A stretch of 64,000 nucleotides of DNA, from the NCBI RefSeq assembly GCF_000003815.2, contig NC_049986.1, positions 15,021,811 through 15,085,810 of the forward strand. The letters are read 5' to 3'. The notes under the pieces were generated by a model. It was not told where the DNA came from. It did not search any database and saw nothing but the letters and a program-made list of their open reading frames with translations. Each line of letters begins with the position of its first letter. The first letter of the stretch is position 1. Position numbers and translations under genes: made by a program. Below are positions 11,348 through 23,362 of this stretch, piece by piece. Source of the DNA: Branchiostoma floridae (taxonomy: Eukaryota > Chordata > Leptocardii > Amphioxiformes > Branchiostomatidae).

Positions 11348-14133
11348 ATGGCGGAAGCGCGGGTAGAAGATGGAGCATGTGCGGCCGAACCAAACATTTC
11401 TGCTCAACAAACCTCCGATCCAGGCGGTTCCACACAGACTGGGGGCACCAAACCCACCTGTATCCTGGTGCTGGGCATGGCAGGGTCCGGGAAGACCACG
11501 TTCGTGCAGAGACTGAACGCACACATGCACGCACAGAAAACCCCGCCGTATGTCATCAACCTGGACCCTGCTGTGTATGAGGTGAGACATGACTTGAGAG
11601 GTGTTGTTGAAATTATGAAGGATATCTGTGTGAACTTGTACTGTATCTGTCATCTTCAGATAGAAAGTTGTTATTTTGATATTGAAGCCTAGAAATGTAA
11701 AGAAAATGTTCAAAACGCGAATACTCTGATTTTTCATTTTTTTGAATCAGAAGTTTCATCAAAGTATAAAACTAAAACTTAGTAAAAGAAAATGTCTCCA
11801 TAAGTCCATTAGAAGTTGACTGACAAAATGTACAAAAACTGACAGTTCGATATTCCAGTGACCTTGCATTGTTGTTTAATAGTACTGCATCTCCCCAGTG
11901 TATTATTTGATAGGCCATGAAAAGCATTCTACTATTGCTCCCAGGTTCCATATCCAGCCAACATTGACATCAGAGACACAGTGAAGTATAAGGAAGTGAT
12001 GAAGCAGTACGGCCTGGGTCCTAACGGTGGCATCATCACATCTCTCAACCTGTTTGCTACACGCTTCGACCAGGTCATGAAGTATGTGGAGAAGAGAGCG
12101 AACGAGTTCAAACATGTCATCCTGGATACCCCAGGGCAAATTGAGGCAAGTTACTTTCTATTAGTTATTAAGAGGGGTATTGCGTATATGGCATCCTTCG
12201 ATCAGTATTGACCATAATAAAATAGTCATGGATATCAGTCTTACAGCTTCAGCTATGGCTAAACTGTAAACAATCCTATTCAAGAATGATAGTCTCTGCC
12301 ACATATGGCACGTCTGTAATCTGATTCGTGTCTGTTGCAATTTTCTTTTCTCTGCATCTGCTTTTTTCTCTGCATCTTCTTTTCTTCTGCCATGCACATC
12401 AGTCTGGCTTCTTAGGCTTTTAGCTGCATGGATGCTATTGGACAGTGTGCATATGAGTATTGAATGCCACCTGAAATCCTTTATAGGACTTTATAGGAGT
12501 GAACTTCAATACCCTTAATCATAATGATGTAAATGATAAGTTGTGACCTGTGTTATTCATTGTTTTATTACCCCTCTGCAGGTGTTCACCTGGTCTGCGT
12601 CTGGTTCCATCATCACAGAGTCTCTCGCCTCTGGTTTCCCCACGGTGGTTGTGTACGTCATGGACATCGCTCGAAGCGTCAACCCTGTCACATTCATGTC
12701 TAACATGCTGTACGCCTGCAGCATCCTGTACAAGACCAAACTCCCTTTCATTGTCGTCATGAACAAGATCGACATTGTCAATCACTCTTTTGCTGTCGAG
12801 TGGCTGACAGATTTTGAGGCATTCCAGGATGCTCTAGCGCAGGAGGAATCGTACGCGAGCAACCTGACGCGATCCCTGAGCCTTGTGTTGGACGAGTTTT
12901 ACGCTAATTTGAGAACAGTGGGTGTGTCGGCGGTGACAGGTCAGGGGATGGCAGAGTTCCTACAGGCAGTGGACAGTGCAGCTCAGGAGTATGAGACTCA
13001 GTACAAGCCAGAGTATGAGAGGTGCTGAAGGATAGCTTACTTTGCCCAATACATGTATTAACATGATGATGTATTAGCATGCACCAAAATGCAACGTGTG
13101 TGTTTTTCATGTTTTCTGTAGTCTTACTCATTTCTGATGACTATCAAACTCATCACCCTTTATCTGACACAAAACACACCATACACATGACTTTCAGACC
13201 AGTCATTCAGCCTTATTCAAGAAAAATAACCCAGTCACTCATGACTTGTAACCTTCAAAGAAGTCATTTCAGTTGTGTGTCAACGATGGAGGTACAGATA
13301 TTCCGAATTCTTTTATCCATTGTTCATCCAAGTTCTTTTCCTGTAGTGTAAGGTGAAGTGTCTGATGGTGTCAGAATTATTCTAATAATATATATGAATA
13401 TAGAATTATTATTAAATATATGTTGTGTAGGAACTAAAGTTTCTGTTCTGTTGTTGCCCCAGGTTAAAGAAGGAGAAGGAGTCAGCTGAGCAGCAGGAGA
13501 AGCTGAAACAGCTGGACAGACTCAAGAGGGACATGGGAGAGGGCGAGGCTGTTCCCATGGAAACGGCCACGCCTGTCAGACCGGATGCTGCACCCAGCCA
13601 CTCCAAGGCCCCTGAGGTCATGCTGACAAAAGGTGATTTAATTAGATAGCCTTGTTGTATCAGTATGTAATTGAAGGTTACATATTATATCCACATTCAT
13701 GATATCCAGGTTTTGATAGTCTACACATAGATCTATGTACATAGAATCAAAACTGACCAAGAACACAACTCAGGAAAGCCATAGAATCTGGTCTATTTGC
13801 GACAGGCGGCTACTATAGACAGGATTCATTTAATGCTTGTGCCAATGGGAAAAATTATTTAAGAGACCATGAAAAAAGTGTCACATTGACCAGGTGGTCC
13901 TTATGTGGTAACACCATGCACAGGTTTGACTACAACAGTAACAGTGAAAGTAATGTATTTGTATTGTAATGATTGACAGCTGCCCATCTGCATTGACAGG
14001 TCCTGATGAGGATGATGAGCTGGACAGTGATGACCTGGATGAGGAGATGACAGAGAGGAGAGAGGAGGCAGCCTTTAAGGCATTCCTAGAGAGTCAAAAG
14101 GCTCACCCACAGAGCAAACAGGACAAGTCATGA
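11348..14133 (+). CDS. GPN1: GPN-loop GTPase 1 (XPA-binding protein 1 family)
   Basis: Five exons: 11348-11581, 11945-12145, 12582-13021, 13463-13632, 14000-14133. Together they give 1179 nt, 392 aa (human 374). GPN1 is a small GTPase needed for assembly and nuclear import of RNA polymerase II. Visible motifs are the P-loop GMAGSGKTT (residues 43-51), the GPN loop (GLGPNGG), the DTPGQIE switch, [14 protein letters not shown] and [10 protein letters not shown]. The C-terminal acidic tail resembles the human tail in composition. Intron 2 starts with GC instead of GT (GAG|GCAAGT at 12146), an otherwise perfect donor; intron 3 has a weak donor (AG|GTGCTG). The gene is divergently paired with PSMB7. 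An ATTAAA signal lies at about 14137. Confidence 0.96.
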
Positions 14134-14143
14134 ACATTAAAAC

Positions 14144-14680
14144 TGAACAGCTGTTTATACATGGATGTTCCTCGGTGTTTGTTGTCTGGGTTAGTTAAGT
14201 TCAGTTTGTTCAAATATTGGTTTTAATCGGAAGTAAAACAAACTATTTTACACTCCAGATCATTTAATTGTTTCCTGGTGATCCTTGAGTTATGACAGAG
14301 TTAAAAATATTAATAGTGTTTCACAGTTGATATGACATAATATAAGTAATGACAGTGAAGATTAAGTATATTTATCCCAAACAATACAATAAGCTGTCTT
14401 CTTTGAACGAATTTAAGTTCATGTCATACAAAAGGTAGGCAAAATAGATAAGCTAATTTTTACAGTACTTACAAAGCATTCAAAATGGTAGGTCCACAAA
14501 AAAGGTAGCAACACCAGAGCTTACGAGCTTTGATATTAATTGCATTCGCATATTATGTAAAAAAGAATTCAAACAATATATTCCTTGAACAGAATAAACA
14601 TACATTTGTATTCTTTTTGTAAGTTTCTGTAAAATGTGGAAAAATTTCAGCCAGAGGAGGTTTCTCGTCTGGACTAACTG
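14144..14680. other. Convergent 3' region between GPN1 and the SLC28 gene
   Basis: About 540 bp between two convergent genes. It is AT-rich with no coding frame of note, and holds the 3' UTRs of GPN1 (plus) and the transporter (minus). Confidence 0.5.
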
Positions 14681-17600
14681 TTAACACATGCAGTCCAGAA
14701 GAGTCCCTGTGTATTGACATGACTGTGTGCTGTTCAGTAGTGCTGTGCCGTTCAGTGTGCTGACTGTGGACAGCACAGGGTCCTGGTACAGTAGACCTGG
14801 GAGGGAGGGGAGATCATGTAAGTGGTCACAAACCTTGTACATAGCACCTGCTATGGATGAAAATTTGAATGAAAACAGTCAAATTGTATCTTTGATAGAA
14901 TGTTATCACAGAAAAAAATGGTATAACGATAGATGTTATGTATTTAAGAAAGCATACTTCTGAAAATAATTTCATCAGGTTGGTAGAATATGTATAGGAT
15001 ACATACCGGAATGAGAGGTCTTTTATGCAACCAGTGAAACTGACTTTGCTTACGTACGAGTTACTATAAGACATTAGCTAGGTTTCCCTAGTAGTATCTA
15101 GTGTCTGTGGAAATTCAAAGTGAGTAACGTCAAGTACTATCATAAGAACTGGTAAAATCTCACCGGCCATGCAGGCGTTGAGGAGCCCGACCATGGCCCC
15201 CGTGAGCATGGAGCGCAGGGCGACGTCGGCCAGGTCGCCCCGCCTGCCGGGCGCCATGGTCCCCATCCCGCCCAGCTGGATCCCCACACTGCCGAAGTTC
15301 GCGAAGCCGCACAGGGCGAAGGTGGCGATGGCGACGGACCGGGGATGCTGCAGGACGATCATAATGGTTCGTGCGTAAGTGATGATAGCACGAAATGTCG
15401 TTTTGGAAAAAGACTGGGTGAATGCGTTGCTTACTAAATTTATTTATCACAAGTAATACTTACCCACGGAATTCTCATTCTGCCTACACCAAACGCAGCC
15501 ATATTTCCAAAGGCATGATCACTACCTACCTTTAGTGTCTTCCCCGGTACGTGTCCCTTAACGATGTTACTCATGTCCACGTACGCCACAAACTCGTTCA
15601 GGAAGGTCTTGGTCCCAAACAGCTCGGCTACGACACTGCAGTCCTCCCACGGCACACCGGCAAGGAACGCGAGAGGCATGAACACGTACGAACAAATAGT
15701 CTGTGGCAGGGACAAAAAATGCATGAGACTCAGCCTGGTCCATCCACGGTATGTTAATCTGTGAATGTCAGCGATAAGCACATATCCAACACACAGTTTA
15801 CTCTCAATCTGTTACATCTCATGGTCAAATAGCTTGAAAGATATACATACAGGGAAACCTGTATAACTATAAGCGATATCACCTCTGCGTCATAAGACCC
15901 CCTTATTGATGCGAACACTTCTTACTATTCGGAGTGGTCCCTTTGATAATTTTTCCTTTTGACAAAAACATCAAGAATCTTGTCTAAAACCAGTGTCCAC
16001 ATAGACCAGATTTTGTCGGTCAGGAGTGATCTTTTTAGGGATTTATGGCTGTGACAGCAAAAACAACTATAGAGGACCGTCCTCGTATTGTTCTTGCTGT
16101 CGTGAATCTGTAATAATGCCTGTAACGTTACCTGGAAGGTGAGGTCCTGTATGTTGACCATCCCGCCCAGCCAGGTCAGGACAGTGTTGATGAAGGCCAG
16201 CAGGGACAGGAAGGCGATCAGGTTCCCCACGATGTGCGCCACGATGCTCACCCCCATGCTGGCTCCTGCTGACGCCGCCTCCAGGAGGTTTCTGTCTTTC
16301 CTAAACATGAACGAATCAGTCACAGGTATCAACTTGGATACCAACATTTATATACAAGTTATGATCAGAGAGTGCCGTTTCTGGAGCGCAAAACGGATAG
16401 CAGATTCTGTCTCAAACGTCCGAGAATATATAAGTTGTAATTTTATTCAGTTGCAATGACTTATCAGTATGATAAATCTAGACAATGTACTTAATCTGAC
16501 TGTTTTTCTACATTTTCCTTTCCTCTGAAAGGTGACTCACGGTATCTCAATATCGAGTCTGTCGTCCTTTTGGTTGCCATGGCGACGAGTGTCTGTCTCC
16601 GGGTAGACCAACTTGGACAGGGCCAGGGACGTGGGTGCCGCCATCACGTTAGCTGTCAGGAGGAAGGACGCGCTGCAACGGAACATTTCAGGATGTCCCA
16701 TTGATTCATAAACATATACTTCACTTGCTTTATGATACTTTATACAATGAATGTGACAAACTATCGTGGGTGTATGGTATCGACTTCTAACCACATTTGG
16801 CGATTGGCACGCTTCCGTAAGGTCAGTCATTCTGGGTACTAAAATTGGTCGGTCAATGATACACTTGTACATGTGTTGGAAAGTAGTTGAAGGGTTTGTC
16901 TGTTATGTTATTTGACCAGTATGCGTTAATTGGTCCGCCCGTTATAGTGCTTTAGAACACGAACTCTCTTCACCTGATTCCCATGGACGTGAATGCAGCC
17001 AGGACGGACCCCGCGATACTAGCGAACCCGGAAGTCATCACGGTGAACAGCTCCGAGTTCGTCATGACAGGCAGGAAGGGGCGAACCAACATGGCACAGT
17101 CAGTCTAACGGTGCAGGATGGAACAGCCCGAAAATATGGATAAGCCATTTTGCTGAGTTATTCATCATGACGTAGACTAAGTAGTCTATTTCGTCTCGTT
17201 GGTTTGTGTTAAAAGTAGTATTTCAAATCTAAGAAAAGTTGATCATCACGACTGCATGTGAGCGTATCTTGTCATCAGAAATGTATCTGTACACTGGATA
17301 AACTCCAGAATGTTTCAATACAATTGGGTACACTTTGGCATTTATCTATCGACCTACAATTTTTCGTATAAATATTATCTAACGTTAGTTACAATGATTC
17401 ATTCTTTGACAAATTTTGTTTACGCGGATGTTTGGTAGCCACTGATGTTACGGATTCTAGAACTGAAAGGTGTAGCTAGAATATCAGAAGTTCAAATCAA
17501 GGTCGACCGGGAAGCATAACAACTGTAGTATGCCCAAAACAAAAATTCAAATCAAGGACCGTCAACGGTCAACGGCAAACCGACCAGTCCGAGGAAGATG

Positions 17601-19500
17601 CTGCCTGCTGCTGAGACAGCCTCCGGTCCCGAGATGCCTAGCGTGAGCTGCATGAGCCAGGCCAGCTTGTGGATGACGAACTGCATCCAGCCCAGGTGGT
17701 ACAGCAGTGACGTCACTGTGGCGAAGAACACCACCGTGGGCATCACCTTGGAGGAGGTACGTCTTAAGTTATCCATGTTCCTTAGTGGTTCGTTCCTTAG
17801 ATTCAGATTCAGATAGAACTAGTGCTGTATGACTGTTCTGCATGCTGCAACAAGTATATTCCATCGCCACCCAGATTTCTCCCATGTTTGTCTTGTCTAC
17901 TTCACGCTACTTCCGTTTTATGTCTATTTTTTGTTTTCTTCACTTCCTCCTACACCTATGACATTGATAAATCGAGACAATTGCTGCCCTGACAAGATGT
18001 GTAGTAAACTGCTCTGCAGCCAGCTTGTGATAGATGTACTGCTCCTTGAGATGACGGAAGGCCATAAAGCAGTGACATTCATGTTCACATCAACATTGCT
18101 GCATTCGCTTATAGATTTGGGTAATAATTGATATATACTGAACTCACCTGGAAGGCAACATTGTGGACCAAGTACGCCTTTGTCAGTGTCAGGTCAGTCA
18201 GGTTGCCAGAAGGACTGGTCACCACGGGAAGGTCACCGAACACGAACGCCGAACCTTCGTCGGCAAACTTGATGAAACCTTCGAACTTCTCACCCAGAAA
18301 GTTGAAGGTCTCGAACCCGACAGAAGTTCTCAGGACGAAGAGACCGAGACAGAACTGCAGTGCGAGACCCCACAGCACAGGTCTCCATCTCACCTGAGGT
18401 TGCAAAGATAAATTCCACCATTAAACGCCATGAGAAAATACATCGTATCCGTCAAATAACAACTTTGTTCATAAATTCATGAAACAATGATATTTCATTT
18501 CTTGACGAAGCCCCGACACCTCCTTTTGGCGACGTCTCGTCTCAGTGGCAGAGCCGATAGTAGATAATCATTATCATCCCTGTGGTGTTTTGTTCAGCCC
18601 TTACCTGCCCAGGATGCTTGGAACACAGGAAACAGATGAGGAGGATGGTGACGTAGCCTCCTATGGAGACGAGCTGGTCCGGATATTTGGCAGTCTCTAA
18701 ACCCAGAAACAGACCGATACATAGCAGAGCTCCCAAGAGCACCAACCTACAGACGATCAGATATACAAAATAGATATCGGCAAGTTGCCAGGTTTGACAG
18801 ATAAAGAGTCCAAAAGATACATGGTGTTGATGCTTGAGGGTCATGATATGATTTGCTGCATACCGATAAAGAATTTCTAATTTTCTAACGAACTGAAGGC
18901 GCACAGGAAAAGACCGGATCCACAAAGTTTCTATTACTAAACTGGAAAGTAAAATTGAATATTTCATTGGCCTTCAAAATCAAATCGCGGACCATAAAGT
19001 ACAAATTTTGGAGACTATTACTACTAGGATTCAACAAGCAAAATTAAAGCTTACCATTTCATGTATCTCCATGACGGTTTTACTGTCCTTACACAAGGCT
19101 TCAAATAGTTCTCTGCGATTTTAGGGCCCCATCTGTCCCGCGCATGCGCGTACATGAGGTAAACCAGCACCACCAAGGTCATTACCAGAAGTGCGAAGGA
19201 CTGACAGAAGTTCAACACCAGAGCGGAGATCAGGAATGCCACGTACAGGAGAATCAACAGCGCTACAAAAACCCGTTTGATCGTTCTCTTGTGAGTGAAT
19301 AAGAAGGTTTTGTATGCGGCGCTCCAATCTGAGAGAGTTTTCGTAACTACGTTGCCGTGCACATGCGGTGGTTTCGTCGTTTCATTGGTCACTTCCTTTT
19401 CTGTTTCTTCAAGGTCAACGTCTTTTACAGGTGTCAGGTTCGACAATTCTGTGACGTCAACTCCCACCTGCGTGTCGTCCGGCTGTGGGTTCATCGACAT
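14681..19500 (-). CDS. Concentrative nucleoside transporter (SLC28/CNT family)
   Basis: Ten exons in coding order: 19500-19055, 18746-18605, 18393-18148, 17746-17585, 17104-16974, 16672-16541, 16300-16132, 15700-15530, 15347-15164, 14796-14681. They sum to 1899 nt, 632 aa (human CNTs 649-691). The family couples Na+ (or H+) to nucleoside uptake at the plasma membrane. The order of family blocks matches human CNT3: VMPTVVFF, LYHLGWMQ, AWLMQLTLG, GFASIAGSVLAAF, LTANVMAAPTSLALSKL, NEFVAY, FALCGFANFGS. The N-terminus is a hydrophilic cytoplasmic tail; the C-terminus is short with NGT and NST sequons. One oddity is that the usual G-Q-T-E-[AS]-P block reads G-L-T-D-C-A across the exon 4/5 junction, whose donor (GTCGGT) is weak. 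Which CNT subtype it corresponds to is not decided. Confidence 0.93.
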
Positions 19501-21352
19501 GATTGTGTTTTGATGACGTCAGTCCGGAAGAACGAAAAGTGCTTGTTCACTTGCCGAGACAGTTAATACTCCTGCAATGAAATATCAACAACCTTTTCCG
19601 TATTTGTTGTTAAGCGTAATTTCTTTAAAGAGTGATAATGGCAGAGAAGAGTTAAGGAAGGGGAAGCATGGAAACTAAGCCGAAAAGAAGAGACATTCCC
19701 TTTACATCATACTTTTTGCTCCCAAAAGCTGCCCGGTCGGGCCTCGGTTTGGAAATGTGACGTAGGCCTTATTGGGCCACGGTGCGGGCCGGGCGACCTA
19801 GTACCTCTCAACCAGAACCCAAATATTTACTGAGTACACGATGTAACTAGCTATCTCCTGCATCGCATTGTTTTGAATCAATGCCTTGCTCAAAGTGAAA
19901 TGATACCATAGCATAGCATAGAATGCGACCTGTTACTAGACCCCCTCCTGAACTAGCGGTAGATCCCGATGCGGCTCAGACCATTTAAGGTCAAGGCGGC
20001 GACACATGTGCATGTCGCAGAGGGTGTTGCTAGCTAGCCTACTAGGCTAGTATATACTTATAAAAATCCACAGACTGTAACTGGCTGTGTTTGATATGTG
20101 ACAATTAATGGGCCTTTAAAATCAATGTAGTTTTATCGGTAAGCATATGCAATCTTTGTTAATCGTACATTAATCGACACTTCTACCTTTTCCCTACCTT
20201 TTAGTCCCCAACAAGCCCCATTAGGACCACTTGATCACGTTTGTTGACATTCGGGCGTTTAGTCGTTCTCACTGCGATAGCAATGGTGGCTATAGCCTTG
20301 TCTGTTATGTTGACCCAAAGTGAACGTACCTGTCCAAACCCCTGGAGTCAACCTGAGTGTGCCTTTAGTACGGTAGATAACTTTACCAACAATCCTCGCT
20401 CTCCAGACTTGCATTTGCTGCCGAGGCACTGCCCTCCCCAAACAAATGTGATTTGACCTTTCAACCGTGTTACGACTTTGGACCGCAGACCGCCGCTGTG
20501 TGGTTGCCACAAAGCTACATAAGCACCAGGCCTGACAGGTTTGTCAGCTGGTTCAGGACAGTCTGAGTCTGAGTCGATCAGCCGTTATAACTGCACGACG
20601 CACCAGCTTCTGAAATGGGGTGAAGGTTAGCTATGCGTACCGACATCGAGCGAGACAATGTTTATTTGGAGCCATGAAAATTCGCCCTTAAATGGTTTTC
20701 AGCCCGGGTGCGCATACTTTGGCCACGTAAAAAAGCTTATCTCGTTGGCCGTATGAATACAACTAACCAAACACATCAGGTATACGTATCCGCTAGAAGT
20801 TGGTCGAAAATTCTTTAAACTTTGAAACTATATTCAATATTTGCAGTATATTTGATACTAAGTTAAGTACTTTAGGAATAAATAATACTGCACGACTATT
20901 GCTTTTATAAAGATGATAAGACCACATTTATTAGAGACGTCATAATATTTGTTCAGGGTCGAATATTTACCAGTATCTTCCCAAAGACGCTTTAAGATAC
21001 GCACGAAGACTGGTTAGAAAATAGCCCGAATATAGCAGTGTTCTAATCAAAGATATTGGTTCTATCGTAAAAATAATAGACCTGATATTGCTGACTGTGT
21101 CATATTCGATCCATGTAATTTTGAAATCATGCCCTTGGACAATTTTACCGGAAAAAAAGGTTACTGAGAATTAACTTAAGTAAGAACAATCAGAAAACAA
21201 ACAGAAATATGGTCTTTTAAACCGAATGCTTTTGTTGTTCATCATTCTACCATTATCTGATATTGAGCTTTTTATGCCCTTGATCACACTTTAATGTGCT
21301 GTCCTGCTTGGCTGGTGACGTCACTTATCCTCGAGTTCTTCATCTGCCTACG
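19501..21352. other. Intergenic region upstream of the SLC28 gene
   Basis: About 1.85 kb between the SLC28 start and the end of the next minus-strand gene. I see no exon with splice sites or family similarity. An open frame near 20241-20456 has a hydrophobic start but no ATG and no supporting motif. Confidence 0.4.
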
Positions 21353-22336
21353 TCACCAACTGACGCGGAAGGATCCGTTGCTGAGCCTCTCTATGCTGAA
21401 ACCGTGCAGGTCCAACAGCCGCGCCATCCACTCTGTGATGTCCTCCTTCACTACCACGTTACTCTTCGGGATACTGGCGGCTTGGACCATCTGTGCCTGA
21501 GAAGTTGAAACAAAAGATAAAACAATGATAGCCATAAACTTACCCTTATAGATTGATCAAGGGACGGCAAAACCATGATAGGATCAAGGGACGGACGATA
21601 AACGGAGGTAATGCCTCATGTATTAAGTCCTTGACTTATCAAAAGCAAAAAATACTGATAAAGATATGTTAACAACTCCCATTCCACCCACCTTGTCAAG
21701 CAATACATTGTCTTGTCATACAAATTATGTCTCATACAAACGTCCTTACAAGTTTACATACGGCGAGGGATATTTGGGTAATAAGATATAACACAGTATT
21801 TTCATCCCTCTAACAGTCACAAAGCTAGATAATATAGCGGAGAGGCACCTTTATTTTCTGTAGTCTCATCTGTTCCCCAATCCGGCGGAGCTCGTGAGAA
21901 GTGGGGAAGCTGTAGCTAGCCAGGAGTGACGAGTCGGGTGTTGTCAGGGACATCTGTGCTAGTGGTCTATGTAGGAGGGACAGTTGGTTACAGTTTACTC
22001 GTATACACACTCAGTCACGATGCCATCACTACCCGTGTACGAGTCACCGTAGAGTAGAGTATCGTGAGTGGCTTGAAGTTAACGTTACATCACATTAGAA
22101 CAGAACGAAAACGGGGGGAGTAAGACGAATAACAACAACCTGACTTCCAAACATATCTATGTATTAAGACGTTAAAAACGTACTAACCTATCTAGCGACA
22201 ACTCTTCCTCTTGTATCACTTTCTCTGCCTTTTCCATGTTTTCTGTTGTTGTTTTTTCTGACCTTCTGTTTGGGCGATCGTCCCGGGGACGGTTGCGGTT
22301 GGGACGATCGCGTTTGCTCTGTGACGTGCCGGGCAT
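21353..22336 (-). CDS. Small protein with a BH3-like motif (candidate BH3-only protein)
   Basis: Three exons in coding order, 22336-22188, 21966-21849 and 21496-21353, join in phase to 411 nt, 136 aa. The first 50 residues are rich in Arg, Asn and Asp. Exon 2 encodes PTSHELRRIGEQMRLQ (about residues 71-86), which fits the core of a BH3 helix (L-x-x-x-G-[DE]). It is very close to the LRRIGD core of mammalian Bim and Noxa, although the first hydrophobic position is Thr. The last exon encodes an amphipathic DITEWMARLLDLHG and ends in FRVSW. No other Bcl-2 homology region or signal peptide is seen, and no clear membrane anchor. The coding status is supported by three clean GT-AG junctions and phase continuity. 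The BH3 assignment rests on one short motif and could be chance. Confidence 0.6.
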
Positions 22337-23362
22337 GTTCTATAGAACAGCGCCGTCGAGCGGCTGTTCTTTGAATGACGCTCTTGTGCGATAGACCGTT
22401 ACTAAGGAGATGTTCTGTTCCGTAAGCAACACATCATACTGTAAACACATAACTGTGATACCGATACATATAAGCTCGTTTTCCACATTATAAAGTGTTT
22501 CTCACACAAGGATGTCGTTGTTGGACAGCTGTATAACGTCTGTAGTGAACATGTTTCATTATCTACTGTACCTCAGCAAACCTGGTTCACATTGTCCAGC
22601 CACCAGCAAGCCTGCGATCTAAGTGACTAACAGTATTTCTCTAGCCTGGGTACCATCCGGAAAGTAGTTCGCTCCGGCGTTCATTATATACTATATACAG
22701 TCGCTTCTAGCTCTGACATTCATTATACACTATATACAGTCGCTTCTCTGTGTTTCCAGCATGGATAGCAGAAGCGAACATAGGAGCGAACTACTATCCG
22801 GATGGTACCCAGGCTAGTATTTCTCAACATTTGTTCGCAAAAATAATGAGTGAACAATGCAAAAGCTTCACCACAACTAAGAAAGGACTTTATTTCTGTA
22901 GTGAAACGTTGCGATTTTGAAAATATCACGATGTTAAAACTGTATCAGCGTCTACATTTACGTTGGTAACATTTACAACTTGTTCAGCTAAGTAATAATA
23001 ATATAGCTCCTATGTGGTCCTATTCTAACAGAAAGTTTTGGTTCACTAGCACGGTTTACGTCTGCAAATCTCACTTATAATATTATTATAACGTTACCAT
23101 ATGTATAAAACAATGGGATAACCTATTACACGAATTTGAAGTACAGCCTATTGCATGAAGTTTAAGCATGGAAAACGAAACAATTATATCAACACTTATA
23201 ACGTTATAATTATTTGCATAAATAGATTAAGATATACAAAGCTGTAAATGTGAATAACCAAGCTAAGACGCGACCATCCCGCAATATCTAAATAATGGTT
23301 CACTTTCATTTACTTTCAATATCCATTAGGAGGAAAATCCAATCTTATCACCAGCGAGTTCC
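22337..23362. other. Intergenic region with a short inverted-repeat element
   Basis: This holds the upstream region of the BH3-like gene (to the left) and the 3' flank of the SLC7 gene (to the right). No exon is recognised. A 175-bp miniature transposable element (22642-22816) is described separately. Confidence 0.45.
22642..22816. mobile_element. MITE with 35-bp terminal inverted repeats
   Basis: The ends are near-perfect inverted repeats starting TAGCCTGGGTACCATCCGG and running about 35 bp (22642-22676 against 22783-22816). Identical 9-bp flanks GTATTTCTC (22633-22641 and 22817-22825) are a target-site duplication. Internally a 27-bp stretch is directly duplicated (about 22681 and 22720). 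There is no coding capacity. The TSD length suggests a Mutator-like or hAT-type DNA transposon origin. Intact flanks and ends suggest a recent insertion. Confidence 0.9.

Noticed and set aside
19680-20050. GC-rich patches upstream of SLC28 as possible small RNA gene
   Set aside because: No recognisable snRNA or tRNA box elements or stable fold could be supported by eye.
20241-20456. Open frame with hydrophobic N-terminus upstream of the SLC28 gene
   Set aside because: It lacks an ATG start, shows no splice context or family motif, and is short enough to occur by chance.
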